Assembly: GCA_051453625.1 (NCBI GenBank) | Contig: JBOZIK010000001.1 | Coordinates: forward strand, 179,554,569 to 179,618,568 | Origin: Welwitschia mirabilis | Lineage: Eukaryota; Gnetophyta; Gnetopsida; Welwitschiales | Reading direction: 5' to 3' | Length of the DNA: 64,000 nucleotides | Shown here: positions 21,302 to 35,020 of the stretch, piece by piece | How positions within the stretch are numbered: the first letter of the stretch is position 1 | Layout of the letters: the number at the start of each line of letters is the position of its first letter | Position numbers and translations under genes: made by a program | Notes under the pieces: model-generated | What the model saw: the letters and a program-made list of their open reading frames with translations, nothing else | The model's database searches: none | Told to the model about the DNA's origin: nothing

Positions 21302-24300
21302 ATTGTCAAATCAATGGAATTCCATGTTGTATCAGATATGAGGTGTCTGCAATTCTCTAGAGTATCTCTAAAATTGAGTTCAAATTCTTGTAGGACATGT
21401 AATTAGCTTGGATATTCAATTAAATTCTTATCCTTTTATAATTTATAAGGTATATCTAGAATATGATGTAGTAGATAATGAATGTATTGGGGATTTCATA
21501 GAGCCATTAGATCCTTTACAAACGAAAAAGTACCTTAATTTGATAAGTTTGTCATTGTGTGTTGGCATGAATTGATCTGATAGGTGGATCTCCTTCTAGA
21601 GTACTAAGGAAATCTTTCTTGTATTATCAGGTGGAGTTTACCCCAATTTTTATTATACTACTTAGTGTTTAGAATTATTAGATTATGTGATTTTAGATTA
21701 TTATTATTAATTATCTAGAGGTAGGTGTATTGTAACCATTCTGGAAGGCTATACCCTTTTCTCTTGAAGGATATTAATTTAATTTTTGATTGGACTAATG
21801 AACTTCACAAGATTCATCTTATCACATCTACAATGTTTTTTATTATTTCAATGTTTTTGGTACATGAACAAAAATACTAGAAAAATCTTATTAATCCATC
21901 TATGTATTTATAACTTTCATACATCATAGGAATGTAAAAATAGAGATATCATGTTAGAACTTTTGGCCTCTTAATGGCTTTGTAAATTGATCACACAAGT
22001 TTGAAGATATGTGAATCTCATTTTTAATACCTTAATATTCTTATAATTTTATGGATTTATGTAATTATTGTCTTGTTGGAAAGGCTTATAGAGCTAATTC
22101 TCATAAAGATTTAGAAAGAAGATAAAGGAATAAGCTCAAACTTATTGGTTTTGATGTGTGTAGTCTATTATATGCTATCTGATTAATGGCCCTTTAGAAT
22201 TTTTTACATTAATAGATGACTGTACTTATATAATACATGTTCACAATTTGAAATAAAAGGATAGGGTATTTATAATAGTTAAAGCCTTTGTTTCAGAAGA
22301 TGAAAGGAAAAAATGTTTGGAAGGAAAGAAGTCTTCTTACTAATAACAAAGGGAAGTACATTTCATTGAGTTTACCAAAGTTTCATAGGGTACAAGGAAT
22401 AAGATACAAATGCCCTATTCTTGGCACTACAAGGAAAATGAAATGGTTAAAAGATATAACAAAATGTTGTTAAAGAGTATGAGATCCATATCTATTGGTG
22501 CTGATTTCCCTTGATAGTATTGGACTTAAGCTATTTCAAGAATTGCTTACTTGGTGAGTATATTTTTTGATTTCATATTAGACAATGACATTTCATAATT
22601 TTTTGGAATAGGATGTTTGTCTCTTATAGGCATTTGAAAGTCTTTTACTACAAGTTATACATGCACGTCTAAAAGAGAATAGAATAAAGTTTCAAGATAG
22701 AGCTAAATGATGCATATTCATAAGTTATGCAGATTATGGGATTCTAAAACAAGCTATGCATTACTCAACTACTTTACTACCATTTTGGCATGAGGTATTG
22801 GACAAAAGGAAAAAAGTCAATATCTATGTATGTATACTATTTTTCATCTCAGTTTTAATGTTTTGGAATCACATAGATACATATATCATAATACACCTGT
22901 CCCTTTTGTTTTTAGCCCCTTTTTTATGGCATTAAGCATGCTATTCTAGAATATATTTAGACTTTTTTTTTCATTGTAAGTGGTCTCAATGTTTTCACTT
23001 TTCAAGAGTAGTTTAAAAGCTATAAATAAGATACCACATCCTAATGCACCTCTGGGTTACAGCCTCTGACTGGTGAATTTTCTATTGGATGGATACATAA
23101 ATTATACTTAGGATGATATTATGAAAAGGTAATCCAAAACTATTATTACAATGCCAAATTAAGTAAAAGGCTTATGAAACTAGCACACTAAGTTTGTTTT
23201 AGCATTGGATTTTTGTCCTAGGATTTCATTTTAAACTATAAAACAATGCATGGTAAAAGCAAAATAGGAAGGTATCCAAGAACTAAATGAATACCATGAA
23301 GAATTATCAAATCACAAGTAGAGTTAAAATATTTTGTGGTGCATACACTTTCACAGTAGACAGTTCAAAGAAAAAATAGAGATGTATATGTCCTTATGTC
23401 TGTATAACATGATTTGTCATATAAATGTTAATTTAAAAATGGGTTCCCACCAGTGTATGAATTTAAATCTGAAACTACAATTGATAGAATTAAACCTTAT
23501 AGCTACAATAAAAGTTGGAGGAATAAATTTTCAAAAGTCAAACATTTTGAAGGAAAAAGACCTGTGCCTACAAAATACAAACTATAGAACACAAAATCCT
23601 CCTATGATCTAGAAGAAAAGAAGGCATGATTAAAAGCTTTACTCTTGCATACTACTGTACCAGCTTTGGTCATTTCTTAACTCCATCCACAAATACATTG
23701 AAATAGTAGTACAAAGACCTAAAAACAAACTTTGTGTGAGTTAGAATTTATGTAAACTCCATCTTGAGAAGTAGGGGTACCTAAACCTACACACTCTCAT
23801 GCAAAATTATAAGCTTAAATTTTTGGGGAAAAGAGACTAACTATATAGAATTAATGTAATAATACTATGGGAGTCTATGTATGCATGGGCCAAATTAGCA
23901 TCTAATAGATTCCACAGAAAATTCACAGAGATGAGAAATATGAATTATAGAGAAAGTGTTAGCATCCATTAGAACATGATCTAAATTCTTCTTAATAATA
24001 GATTCCACATCTTCTAAATTACCGATAATATACCTTTCTTCCTCTGGATTAGTGCCTAAGTTAATAAGTAATGGTAAAACATGGAGAAAGCTATCTACTG
24101 CAAACACAATCTCTATAGAAATGTTCTATTTATTGACTATTTAATAGAATTTCCATAAATAGCTTGAGATTGATGAATTTTGTATTTATCTAAGCTTGTC
24201 CTGCTTGCCAACTATGTATGCCTCTTATACGGGCTTAAAAAACACACATATTCTGAATCATCTTTAAATTAATTAATGGCCACTCTATAAAATATGCCAA

Positions 24301-24476
24301 ATTTATAACACTTTAAGTGCCAATGCCTTTTGCTTTTGCATTCATCTGATCTTCTTGCAAGAAAATATTTGTAATGAATATTATGAATTTATTCCTTTTA
24401 TGATTAGTATTTACTATTATGATACCTGTTAAACTACTATCATGAATATCTATGAGAGAACTACCTCCAATCTTTT
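21302..24476. other. No confident gene
   Basis: AT-rich. The only open stretch worth noting is minus-strand 23895-24107 (FLHVLPLLINLGTNPEEERY, 70 codons), which follows a TTTGCAG acceptor-like site and could be an exon remnant; no family recognised. Confidence 0.3.
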
Positions 24477-25283
24477 TCTTATACAAGCTAGAAGAGATTG
24501 AATATTTTCTTGAAGTTATTCTAGAATAAACTCCCTAACAATAAAACTTACCTCTTAGTGGTTTTTTTCCCTTTTTTTTTTGATAGAGATTTTAGTACAA
24601 TTATATCGTTATTTCAAGGAAAATTAGCTTTATATTGGACTAATAACCTTAGCTTCTCTTTTAAAATCTATTGGCATGATTTTATCTCATAATTTTCAAA
24701 TTTCTCATACACTATTGAATAGAATAAGAAGTAACTTGAGAGTAGAACACTCTTATTCTTCTTCCACTTCTTTAATGTGCAAATTTAAATGGATTTTAGT
24801 AAAATATTTTAAAATGAGTATGCTTTATAGTGATATGCAAAAGTCCAAAGATTGAATCCACAATAGAAGACCTTGTATAAAGGATTTCATAAGGATCTTA
24901 TAATACTTGTTGTAGGCATTGGATTTGTTATTATGTCTTCTTCACCTCCTCGTTGTTATTATTAGCTCCCCTGTTTTATAAACAAGGATTTAGAAACATC
25001 AGTTCTCCTTTAATTTCTTTAACATCTCTGCTAAATAAGGCTAAATAATTTTCCTAGAATTCCTTGATATTCTTCTCAAATATTAGGCCTTATAAGCTAG
25101 AAGAGATTGAATATTTCCTTGAAGTTATTCTAGAATAAAATCTCTAATAATAGAACCCACCTATTTTTTTTTTTTTTTTTTGATAGAGATTTCAGTACAA
25201 TTGTATCTTTATTTCAAGGAAAATTACCTTCATCTTGGACTAATAACCCTAGCTTAAAATCTATTGGCATGATTTTATCTTTA
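24477..25283 (+). repeat. Pair of about 200-base direct repeats
   Basis: 24477-24688 and 25088-25283 share the same order: AAGCTAGAAGAGATTGAATA, AGTTATTCTAGAATAAA, a poly-T run, GATAGAGATTT, ATTTCAAGGAAAATTA, and CTATTGGCATGATTTTATCT. About 15% diverged by eye. No terminal inverted repeat or PBS seen, so the type is unknown. Confidence 0.65.
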
Positions 25284-28200
25284 ACATGTCTGTTGTTTGT
25301 GTAGTAAACAATCCTTTAGCTGAGTAGTGCAATTTTTTTAGGTATTTAAACATGCATGTGATTGATTAGCTCTAGTAGTTAGAATAATTCATGCTTCTAC
25401 AAATTTAAGAAGGTACTGAAATACTTTTACTACCTTAAGAGCAATGGATTTCCTAATCTTCCAATTAAGTTTCATTCATCTTTGGATGTTACTAAAGAGT
25501 CATAGGTAAGAATCTGACTGAATGAGATAGAGATATTTTAGTTGAACAATCTTATGTAGGAATAGATGGACTTCAATGCTTGGACTCTCTTACATCCATC
25601 ATAGTCTAGGAACCTACATCTGATTCATGAATTTTGAGAATGCTTAAAGGGGGTAATACATTAGCATGCACTTTGAGTGCATTGTGATGAGTCTATTTAA
25701 AAAGAAGAGGTCATCGTTTACTAGCCAAAATTTTAGATGAGGAATATAGTGGATATGGGATTTCTTTTTGTCTTTTATTAGGTTCTTTTATAATCTACAT
25801 GAAGGAGACTCAAGGCTTAGAATTCATAGGGATAAGAGGACACAATGTCATCTAATCTCCAATTGGAGGACAAATAATAGTTGGTATAAATTCCATTCTC
25901 AACACACCTATTTTTCTTGGGGATTAGTGTTTTATCATGAAATAAGTATTCTATCATGAAAGACATGTGGGTAGTATGAAAATACCGCTTTCATTTCTTT
26001 GATTTCCTATAATAATGCTTTTTACAGTTTTTTAAATGTAAATTCACAATTGCTTATCGTGATTTTAGGTTTTGCAATTGGAAGCCTTGTTAAATATATG
26101 TTCCTATATGTTTATTTCTAGTAGATGGTGGTGAATGTCTCATAACATAGAGTTATGCTAAAAATATGGGTTTAAATGGAGATTCTATAGCTGCACTTAG
26201 CATTATAAGAGTCTAAACATTATAACTTAGCAAATAGTAATTTGTTTCATGCCTATAATAGTTTAGATGTGGTGAGAAAAGTTAATAGCTAGCTGAAGGT
26301 GGTAATTTATCCTATGTATTCAAATCCTTCCATCTATGGAGCTTCCATTATAGCAACCTTTCTAAGTAATAGGTATAAATTTTGGATCTAATTTTTCCTT
26401 TTGACATTTCATTGTAAATTTTATGACATCTAAACTACTAAAATAACTTTTAATTTTCTATAGGAATTTGTACTAACAGGGGACTATGGAGTTTAAAAGT
26501 ATGGTTGATCATCTCATTAGAAGGTATGTATCAGATTTATGATGCTTTAAAAACTCATGGTGAAGACTTTTCCATTGAATAACTTTTAGGATTTTTTTAA
26601 CTTGATGTTTTAATTTTGATTTCATTTTTTCTTTAAATTCTTTAGTGCTTTCACTTTTTTGTTGGAAAAGCTAAGCATTACCCTTTTTGTAGTATTAACC
26701 TTCAAATTTTATGTGATTCCCCTCATTTTTATTTTGGTCTTTCTATTTAGAGCCTCTTTGATTTTGGATCCATATTGTTACAATAATATGTTCACATTTA
26801 CAGGACCCTTACTATATGTCTCTTCATGCTCTCATTTTTAGATTTTTTTTGCTTATGGTCTCATTTTCTTCGCTCACACAGGTTATGAGATTTTGTTCTT
26901 AATTCAAGTTAGATAAAAAAAATAAACCTGAAGTGAGGACTCATAAGAGTTACTATTAGGGATTATTTTAGTTTTTCTTTTTTGGATAATTTCTTCTATT
27001 TAAAGCATTTATATATAGGTTTTGGTATAAAGCAAGGAGAATATCTGTATTTTGTCTATGCGGTGTTTGATGCTAGATTGCTCAAATAGAGGTTCCAGTC
27101 TAATTTCATCATAGATATAGGAAAATTATTGGTGAAACATATTAACTCTCTTATGTTTCTTTTCTCATTTTTGTTTTTCTACAATTCTTGTTGTTATTGT
27201 TTGCTATTTTGTGAATGCATAGGAACAATGAAAAACTTTCATGATAATCTCTTAAACTGACATATGCCACACCTGAAAGTATGTCACGAATGTTTGCATG
27301 ACTCACATTATTCTTGTTCTATGTTATATTTTGATTTCAATTATCACATTCATTTCTTTTATAACCTTTTCCTATGATACCATGTTAACATTGCTTTTAT
27401 AATGCTTCTTATGTCCATGTTAATGGAGGGAAACAATGTCATAAGATATTCTTATAGTTTTTATCTTCATTTATATCCCATCAATATGTATTTTCATCTA
27501 TAGTAATTACATGGCAAGGGTTTACAGTTACATGTCTAGCTGACACTGAGCTAAATGTAATTTAAATAGAGCTCATGAAAAATAGGTAAATTTGGAGACA
27601 ATGATAAACCACATTCAAACTAGACATTACTACCCTCGTGATTTATAGATAAGATAGCATTTTGATACAAGATATAAGCTAATAATTAAAAGTTAAGAAT
27701 CATGTAGCTTGCATTCACAGGTTTTTTTGATACTCCCAGATACAACATTAAATGATGCATTTATGATTTTATGAAAAATATGAAATAAAGTAAATTCCTC
27801 AAATATAAATGCATTTCAATCATAAATAGTGGTATAGTTGTACATTAGTTTTTAGATGCATGAGCTATAACATATTAGCCAAATTATCAGAAAACATAGA
27901 AGATAGCTCTAGGGATTTTTAGCTAAGTCATTCTCTGTGAGGTTAATAGTCCTAAAACCAGAAGATCCCAAATGATCTTTTATAACTTACAGATCCATTT
28001 CTTTTTGGATTTACCCACTTCTCTGTGAGGTCAATAGTCCATAAGAGTTTATCCACCTCTTTTTCCATCTAGGATTTTTTAGATTTTCCATTGATAGATG
28101 ACATGTAATTGAATCAGAATCACAATCTAATCTAGGATGGACTAAGTAAAAACTTGTTGTGATGGAATAATCAAACTTTAATTGGTTCTAGGAAATACTC

Positions 28201-28681
28201 TAATTTACCAGATGTATTATCTATGGAAATAGATGCTTATCCAAGAAAGTTTACTATTCAACAACCTCTATGGTTATTCCACTTCCTTCAACAACAAGTT
28301 GGTGTAATGTTTGTAGCAAAAAATCATTTCGATCGAGTGGTATGTGACCTAGCAACATAGTCCCAGATATGGGTTACTTTAAATCTCTTTGTCTTTTTCA
28401 TGATCTAGTCTAGATGCTCATAATTCTTCTTGGATGTATTCTTAACTATGTTTTCCCTTCTAAATCATTCATCACATGTCCAAATATATTATTGTGGTTT
28501 GCATTTCTCATCCTAAAATATTTGTCTTAACATACAAAAATGGAAGAGCACAACACAAGCTTAGACACTATCAAATAGTACTTCTAGTGATTATGTGGAA
28601 AGAGATGGTCATTTATAGAAATAGACATAAAACTTGAAATTCATTAGTATGTTATTAGAATTACCCCATCAAAAAAGATAA
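25284..28681. other. No recognised gene
   Basis: No protein-like frame beyond about 60 codons and no repeat family recognised on reading both strands. Confidence 0.35.
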
Positions 28682-28942
28682 AACAAAGATATAATAAAAC
28701 TTCTCTTTGAGACATGTTTACAAATCTATGTCCTTTTCTTCAGAAAACTTTTACAAAACATANNNNNNNNNNNNNNNNNNNNNNNNNNNNNNNNNNNNNN
28801 NNNNNNNNNNNNNNNNNNNNNNNNNNNNNNNNNNNNNNNNNNNNNNNNNNNNNNNNNNNNNNACAAAGATATAATAAAACTTCTCTTTGATACATGTTTA
28901 CAAATCTATGTCCTTTTCTTCAGAAAACTTTTACAAAACATA
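28682..28942 (+). repeat. 80-base duplicate either side of a 100-N gap
   Basis: 28683-28762 and 28863-28942 are the same 80 bases with a single difference. This is the clearest sign that 100-N gaps were placed between overlapping contig ends. Confidence 0.85.
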
Positions 28943-29502
28943 TTTACAAAAGCATTTTATTTTTTCTAGTATTTTTCTTATAATTACACTACAATGTATG
29001 ATGTTAAGTTCAGATTATTGTTTTTATAATTTCTTATAGTGTTATTGCTATCTAGTGTTGCAACTATAAACAAGATGAAGGTGTGATAACACTTAAGGCT
29101 TATTTCTTCATACAACTTTCTTTATGTAAAGGTAGATTATCTGCCTTTTTTTTCTTTTTTTTCTTTTGTGTAGGTATTGACAAAGTAGCATATNNNNNNN
29201 NNNNNNNNNNNNNNNNNNNNNNNNNNNNNNNNNNNNNNNNNNNNNNNNNNNNNNNNNNNNNNNNNNNNNNNNNNNNNNNNNNNNNNNNNNNNNNNNNNNN
29301 NNNNNNNNNNNNNNNNNNNNNNNNNNNNNNNNNNNTTAGCATTAAAGTATGGATTTGCAGTACATCATGTTGTCTTCATTAGGCTTCATTTATTATAGTA
29401 TAGCTTTAAAACAAATAATCACTTAAGTTATTCTTAAATCACAATTAGGATGATTTTAACATATAGTTTATAGAGTGATACTAATCCAAAAATATCTTTG
29501 CA

Positions 29503-32224
29503 TTGTTAACTCTGAAAGATGACTACCCAACCAGTGCATGAACAATTCCCAAATCTTTAATAGAAATCCTATAGTACTCTCTAGGTTGCTTTGAACATAA
29601 ACAAATAATTTCTAATAGATAGTATGGTAAAGACCAATGGGTATGGATTTGAAAACTTTGTTTCATGCTTAGCATGCCCATAAAATAAAATGTTATACTT
29701 CAAAAGCTTCAGATAAGTATTTTTAGAGAAAGCTAAAATACCTTTTATTAATCATAATATTGAATTCATATCTTTGTCATATCAAAATATGTGAATGATT
29801 TATAAAAAATTAGTACTAAGGTTTTAGCTACTAAAGTTATTTATTTTTGCTTCATCTTTATGTCCTTCTTATTTATTATTGCTTTTTACTAAGATCATTT
29901 AGATGATTTAATTTAGAATATATCATGTATCCACAAAAATGCAATAATGAAGTTTACGCGTGGCCTATGTTCTCAGCTGGTAGAACTAATTATGGAAGGG
30001 GGCTATTATGGATGATCCACTTGGTGTCACTACTTGATGGAAGAGCACTGATGTCTACAGCTATACTAGTATTGACATATGAAACTATGAATGACTAGTT
30101 TTTTCAAAAGTTTAGCTATCTTGAAATGTGATACAATGTCTTTTTTTATATCCCTTTATTGGTTTATCATCTTGCTTCTTCTTCTTTTTTACTGTTTTAC
30201 CTAAGATGGTTACCTTTTAATGTAATAGGTGATCTATATTTTTCTATTTTTGTTTGTAAGTGCTATAATGCAATGCATTACATGTCTTCTTTTTAGATTT
30301 CAATGAACGCCTATTTTTATTCCACTTCCATTTGGTGTATAATGTCATGATCTTTCATTCCTCTATAATAACTTCTTTCTTAGAGATCTATAAACGTGGC
30401 CCAGGCATTCCATTGTTACTTGCTGAGTACTATACTAGAGCTATTAATCATGTTTTAGTAGTAGTTTCTATGCAATAAGTAACTCTTGCTATGCAGTTTT
30501 AATATGTAATTATATGTTTATGCAACTTAAAGATGCAGTCGTATCCAATTTTGTAATTCAATATGCACTCTTCATGTTCTATAGCATTTCCAAATTTAAT
30601 GTTTTTTCTGTAAATTAACTATTTTTATATTTGCACTACTTGAGGTTGTGAGAGAGAGCACAAAGCTTTATAATGCTATCAGTGATGGCATTGTCAATAT
30701 GAATAACAAGGTAAGAGTATTTTAACTGGTCTTCTATTATTGGTATGCCAATATGTCATTGTTTTGAGCTTATTGCATGCTCTCTGTTTGTTTGCAGTTC
30801 TTTGAAATGCAACATCATGATNNNNNNNNNNNNNNNNNNNNNNNNNNNNNNNNNNNNNNNNNNNNNNNNNNNNNNNNNNNNNNNNNNNNNNNNNNNNNNN
30901 NNNNNNNNNNNNNNNNNNNNNTCGTCAACTCTGAAAGATGACTACTCAACTAGTTCACACATGATTCTCAATTCTTTAAGAGAAATCCTACAATGCTCTC
31001 TGAGTTGATTTGAACATAAATAAATAATTTCTGATAGATAGTATGATGAAGACCAATGGGTATGGATTTGAAAAATTTGCTTCATGATTAGCATCCCCAT
31101 AAAATAAAATGTTATACTTCAAAAGCTTCAGTTAAGTATTTTCAAAGAAAGCTAAAATACCTTTTAGTGATCATACTTTTGAATTCATAGCTTTATCATA
31201 TAAAAAAATGTGAATGATTTATAAAAAATTAGTAATGAGGTTTTTAGTTGCTAAGTTTACTTATTTGTGCTTCATCTTCATGTCCTTCTTATTTATTATT
31301 ACTTTTATGATTTGATTTAGAATATATCATGTGTCCATAACAATGTAATAATGAATTTGATGTGTGGCCTACATTCTTAGCTAGTAGAACTAATTATGAA
31401 AGAGGGCTATTATGGATAACCCACTTGGTGTCACTACTTATTGGGAGGGCACTAATGTCTGCACCTATACTAATATGGGCATATGAAACTATGAATGACT
31501 GGTTTTCTGGGAAGTTTAGCTATCTTAAAATGTGATATAATGTCACTCTTTATATCCCTTTATTGGTTTATCATCTTGCTTCTTCTGTTTTCTACTGTTC
31601 CACCCGAGAGGGTTTCCTTTTAATGTAATAAGTGATCTATATTTTTCTGTTTTTGTTTATATGTGCTATGATGTAGTGCATTGCAAATCTTCTTTCTGGG
31701 TTTCAGTGAAGGCCTATTTTTATTCGAATTCCATCTAGTGTGTAATGTCATGATCTTTCATTCCTCTATAATATCTTCTTTCTTAGAGATCTATAAAATA
31801 GGCCTAGGCATTTCATTATTACTTGCTGAGTATACTATACCAGAGATGTTAATCATGTTTTAGTAGTAGTTTCTATGCAATAAGTAACTCTTGCTATGCA
31901 GTTTTGATATGTAATTATACATTTATGCAACTTGAAGATGTAGACGTATCCAATTTTATGATTTAGTATGCATTCTCCATGTTCTATAGCATTTCTAAAT
32001 TTAATGTCTTTTTTGTAAATTAACTGTCTTTATATTTGCAGTATTTGAGGTTGTGAGAGAGAGCATAAAGCTTTATCATGCTATCAATGATGGCACTGTC
32101 AATATGAATAACAAGGTAAGAGTATGTTGAATAGTCTTCTATCATTGGTATGCCAATATGTCATTGTTTTGAGCTTATTACATGCTCTGTTTATCTGCAG
32201 TTCTTTGAAATGTGACATCATGAT
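29503..32224 (+). repeat. 1.3-kb duplicate around the 30822-30921 gap
   Basis: 29503-30821 and 30922-32224 align along their whole length at about 90% identity and each carry exons of the ANTH pseudogene. Genuine tandem duplication or two haplotypes placed in a row. Confidence 0.85.
30539..30821 (+). pseudogene. ANTH-domain clathrin-assembly gene, first (partial) copy
   Basis: Three exon remnants. 30539-30574 follows GATGCAG and reads VSNFVIQYALFM, matching the ANTH helix with NYLIQYALALV. 30637-30710 reads FEVVRESTKLYNAISDG followed by IVNMNNK and a perfect donor (AAG/GTAAGA), matching LKESFKIYCAINDGIINL. 30798-30821 follows TTTGCAG and reads FFEMQHHD, matching FFEMSRHDA, before the gap. 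Plant ANTH proteins (AP180/CALM-like) bind phosphoinositides and clathrin in endocytosis. The acceptor before the second exon is AC instead of AG, so this copy is probably inactive. Confidence 0.75.
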
Positions 32225-33324
32225 GCTCTAAAGGCATTGGATATTTATAGATATCTGGATTAACAGATATTGCTGATTTCTTTTTGGATGGCTTTATGCA
32301 GAATTACTTCATCAGTCATGCTTTGGTTTTTTGTTTATAAAAGAAAGAGCATTCTTTTAAGAGCTTCTTCATAAAGTGTTTTAAAGAAAAGATGAGAGAA
32401 ACTAAATTTTACCATGTGTAGCATAAGATCATATTAATTCTTCAAATTGTTCCTCTATATTTATCATATAATCAACTAAGCTTTTGTTTTTATAATTTAA
32501 ATTTATTTCTAGGTTAAAATATTGTTTGAATTCTATGAAGTATTTAAAGAAATTGAACTTGGATGTGGAATAAAGTTTTATACTTTTGAGTAGGTACCTC
32601 TTTATGTTATCACATTGGCTTTATTTTCATAGTGAAGATTGCAAAAGGCTATGCACTAAGATTTCTTCTGCTTTTCTTCAATCTCTATCTTTTATACTAA
32701 GACTTCAACATTAGTATTATCTGCTATGGAGAAATATGTAAAAGATGTTCCTAGAGCATCTTCTATTTTGAAAAAGATGGCATAAGAACTATGCGCTATA
32801 CTCTTAATATTTCATTAAAATTGGATGTGGGTGGTCAAGCAGAAACTAGAATCAATTCCAAATGTTTTATTATTAGAATTAAAAAATAAAAAAAATTAGA
32901 TCCTGAAGAAGCTGAAATGTTACCATCCCCTTTACCTATCCTCCTGAGCTAGTACAAGATCCTAAACCTCTCTAACAAGTGATGATAGATCTCTTGGTAA
33001 GTGATTTACACATACCTCTCATTTTAAATTACATAGGTAGAGATCTATTAATAAGTTAACATACATATACAAAAAAATTGTCTCTATACTTTCCTTAAAC
33101 TAGTATTTGAATTTTGTAATAAACTAGTATTTGAATTTTGTAATATTCATTAAACCAACTTGAGAATTAAAGAACCAAACTGCTTTTGGTTCTTAACATG
33201 TTGTTGTAGTTACATTCTTGGTCTATATGCTAATTTTCCTTGGAAGGCAGATGAAGATGACGAGGAAGAGTAGAAGCAAGTGCAAAGAGAGCAGCTAATT
33301 CCCACTTCAGTTGAGGTCTTCTTA
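31944..33324 (+). pseudogene. ANTH-domain clathrin-assembly gene, second copy (C-terminal half)
   Basis: Exon remnants in order: 31944-31980 (SNFMI*YAFSM); 32042-32115 (FEVVRESIKLYHAINDG, donor AAG/GTAAGA); 32201 to about 32265 (FFEM*HHDALKALDIYRYLD); 32513-32593 (LFEFYEVFKEIELGCGIKFY, ending in TAG where CAG is expected, donor GTACCT); 32702-32785 (SAMEKYVKDVPRASSIL, matching the conserved TAMEEYVKEAPRAS); about 32900-32996 (PELVQDPKPL, VMIDLL, donor GTAAGT); 33251-33324 (DEDDEEE, REQLIPTSVEVFL, donor GTAAGT). Exon order and intron phases follow the plant clathrin-assembly family, so this is a duplicated or relic gene, not a processed copy. In-frame stops in at least four exons make it a pseudogene. 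The N-terminal exons (first half of the ANTH domain) were not found upstream. Confidence 0.8.
33097..33146 (+). repeat. Tandem duplication of about 25 bases
   Basis: AAACTAGTATTTGAATTTTG occurs twice in succession inside an intron of the ANTH pseudogene. Confidence 0.8.
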
Positions 33325-34550
33325 GTAAGTTACTAGACTTTGAAATATCTAGATATTACTTTTTTAATAATTTTATTTTGAGGAATGTGGTAAATTCTAA
33401 GTAATTGCTATGCATTCAATGCTAGATTTTAATCCATATGAAACTCAATGCATACATATTATGAATATTATGGTTATATTCAAAATATGAATAATTACTA
33501 GACAAGGGAAAATAGCCTATAACAAAAGCTCTTAGAAGTGAGACATGAATCAACAACATGAAATAATTATTCTTCATTGATAATGAAACCCCTAATTTTA
33601 AATTCTTACTTCTATTAAAATGATCTTATTAAAAGGATTTTGTCTTAATTTGAGTTTATGTTTTTACTCTACTAATGATGTAAGCTACATTGGATTTCTA
33701 TTTCTCTAGTTTTTTGCAATTTTTTATTTGAGGTTACATCAAACATGGGTAACAGTAACATTTTTAGCTTCAAGTTTGGTAATGCATTATTAATGAACCC
33801 TTCAGGCCTAACTTGCTTTATGAAATGCTTTATATTGGCTTTTGATTATAATATCAGATATCAGCTTCATGAATTCCTTGGATACTTTCTTGGGCAGTAG
33901 TTCTTATTCCTTCTTAGCTCTTATCTTTAGCTTGAGAAATAATTTTTTAGCTTTGAGATTATGTAAGTGAAATTATACTTCTGCTTGGGAACCATAAATT
34001 TGAAGATGTATTCTTGTGGCTTCCTATTAATTTTCTCTTCTTTAATGTTAAAGACTAAGGCACTTTTTCAATTGGAAGAGCTGAATCAATGCTACTTAGA
34101 CCTTAAGACCTCGGGGCCATTTGGAAGATTCTAGTTTTCCTTCTTTAAATAGAAGGCTAACTTTAGTTTTAAGTTTTAATCATGTTTTTATTACCTTGTC
34201 TTTATCAACATTATGCCCCTCTTTAAAGGGACTCTAAGGATTTCTACATTAAAAGGCTCTATCATAATTTTCATGTGTGGGAATTTAGTTAAATTCTTAA
34301 AAGTTTCTTTCATAGATAATGCAAGTAAAATGGGCATGTTTAACTATTCATATTTCCTTTTTTTAGTTTTGGGTCTAAGGAAAATTGACTGCAGATATGA
34401 GGTCATTGTTAAAAGATAGAGATCTATCACACAAAATTCATGTTGCTTAGATCTCAATTTTTTCGCATAGCTATGAATCTTATGATATTTTTAAAAAAAA
34501 GGAGCTTAATCAACTTTAAAGTATATTTATTCAGAGACATATTACCTAGG
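33325..34550. other. No confident gene downstream of the ANTH pseudogene
   Basis: Could contain the last intron or 3' exon of the ANTH pseudogene, but no homologous segment is readable. Confidence 0.3.
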
Positions 34551-34551
34551 A

Positions 34552-34615
34552 AGAAACATGAATGAGGCTTCATGGGAGAAATGAGAACATGAATGAGGCT
34601 TCATGGGAGGAATAA
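34552..34615 (+). repeat. 31-base unit repeated twice
   Basis: AACATGAATGAGGCTTCATG followed by GGAG occurs twice, spaced by 31 bases. Confidence 0.8.
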
Positions 34616-34784
34616 GGAAAAAAGATCTAGATATCAGAACTAAGTTGCAAATTCCTGCACTCAGAATAGTAGCTTTTAATCTATCCCTTTAAATCCTAGT
34701 AATTACTTGTATTGAATGCTTGTAAATAGTGCATAAATCATGCAATTTGTTTTTCTTTTTTTTTTTTTTTAACCATAGTGAACC

Positions 34785-34970
34785 TTTTGAGGCATTTATT
34801 TAATAAAATGCCTTCAAAAGCTTTTATGACATTTATTTAGGAAAATGACTCAAAAAATATTTTTGAGGAATTCATTTCAGAAAAAGCCTCAAAATCCTTT
34901 TAAGGAATTCCTTATAAAAAATGCCCCAAAAGCCTTTTAAGGCATTCATTACAAAAATGCCTTAAAAAAC
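34785..34970 (+). repeat. Array of five palindromic units, probable CACTA subterminal repeats
   Basis: Five consecutive units of 36-39 bases begin at about 34785, 34821, 34860, 34898 and 34935. Each is itself an inverted repeat, such as TTTTGAGGCATT paired with AATGCCTTCAAAA. Fifty bases downstream is a CACTA-type terminus (35021-35036). Short reiterated subterminal motifs near the TIR are typical of CACTA (En/Spm-like) elements, where they bind transposase; unusually, each motif here is a complete hairpin. Confidence 0.7.
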
Positions 34971-35020
34971 ATAATCCTATGGGCTTTTTGTGAAAGGTGG
35001 TTTTTATTGCCTTTTAAGCC

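Noticed and set aside
22425-22440. CACTACAAGGAAAATG as the left end of a CACTA element reaching to 35036
   Set aside because: No subterminal palindromes follow it and the 3-base flanks (TGG and TTA) do not match. Probably chance.
23334-23612. 92-codon plus-strand frame
   Set aside because: Low-information composition, no motif, no splice context; expected by chance at this length of DNA.
29940-31510. Possible ANTH exon around YETMNDWF (31355-31510 and 29950-30110)
   Set aside because: Open and similar in both duplicates, but it does not align to any ANTH segment and splice sites are not evident.
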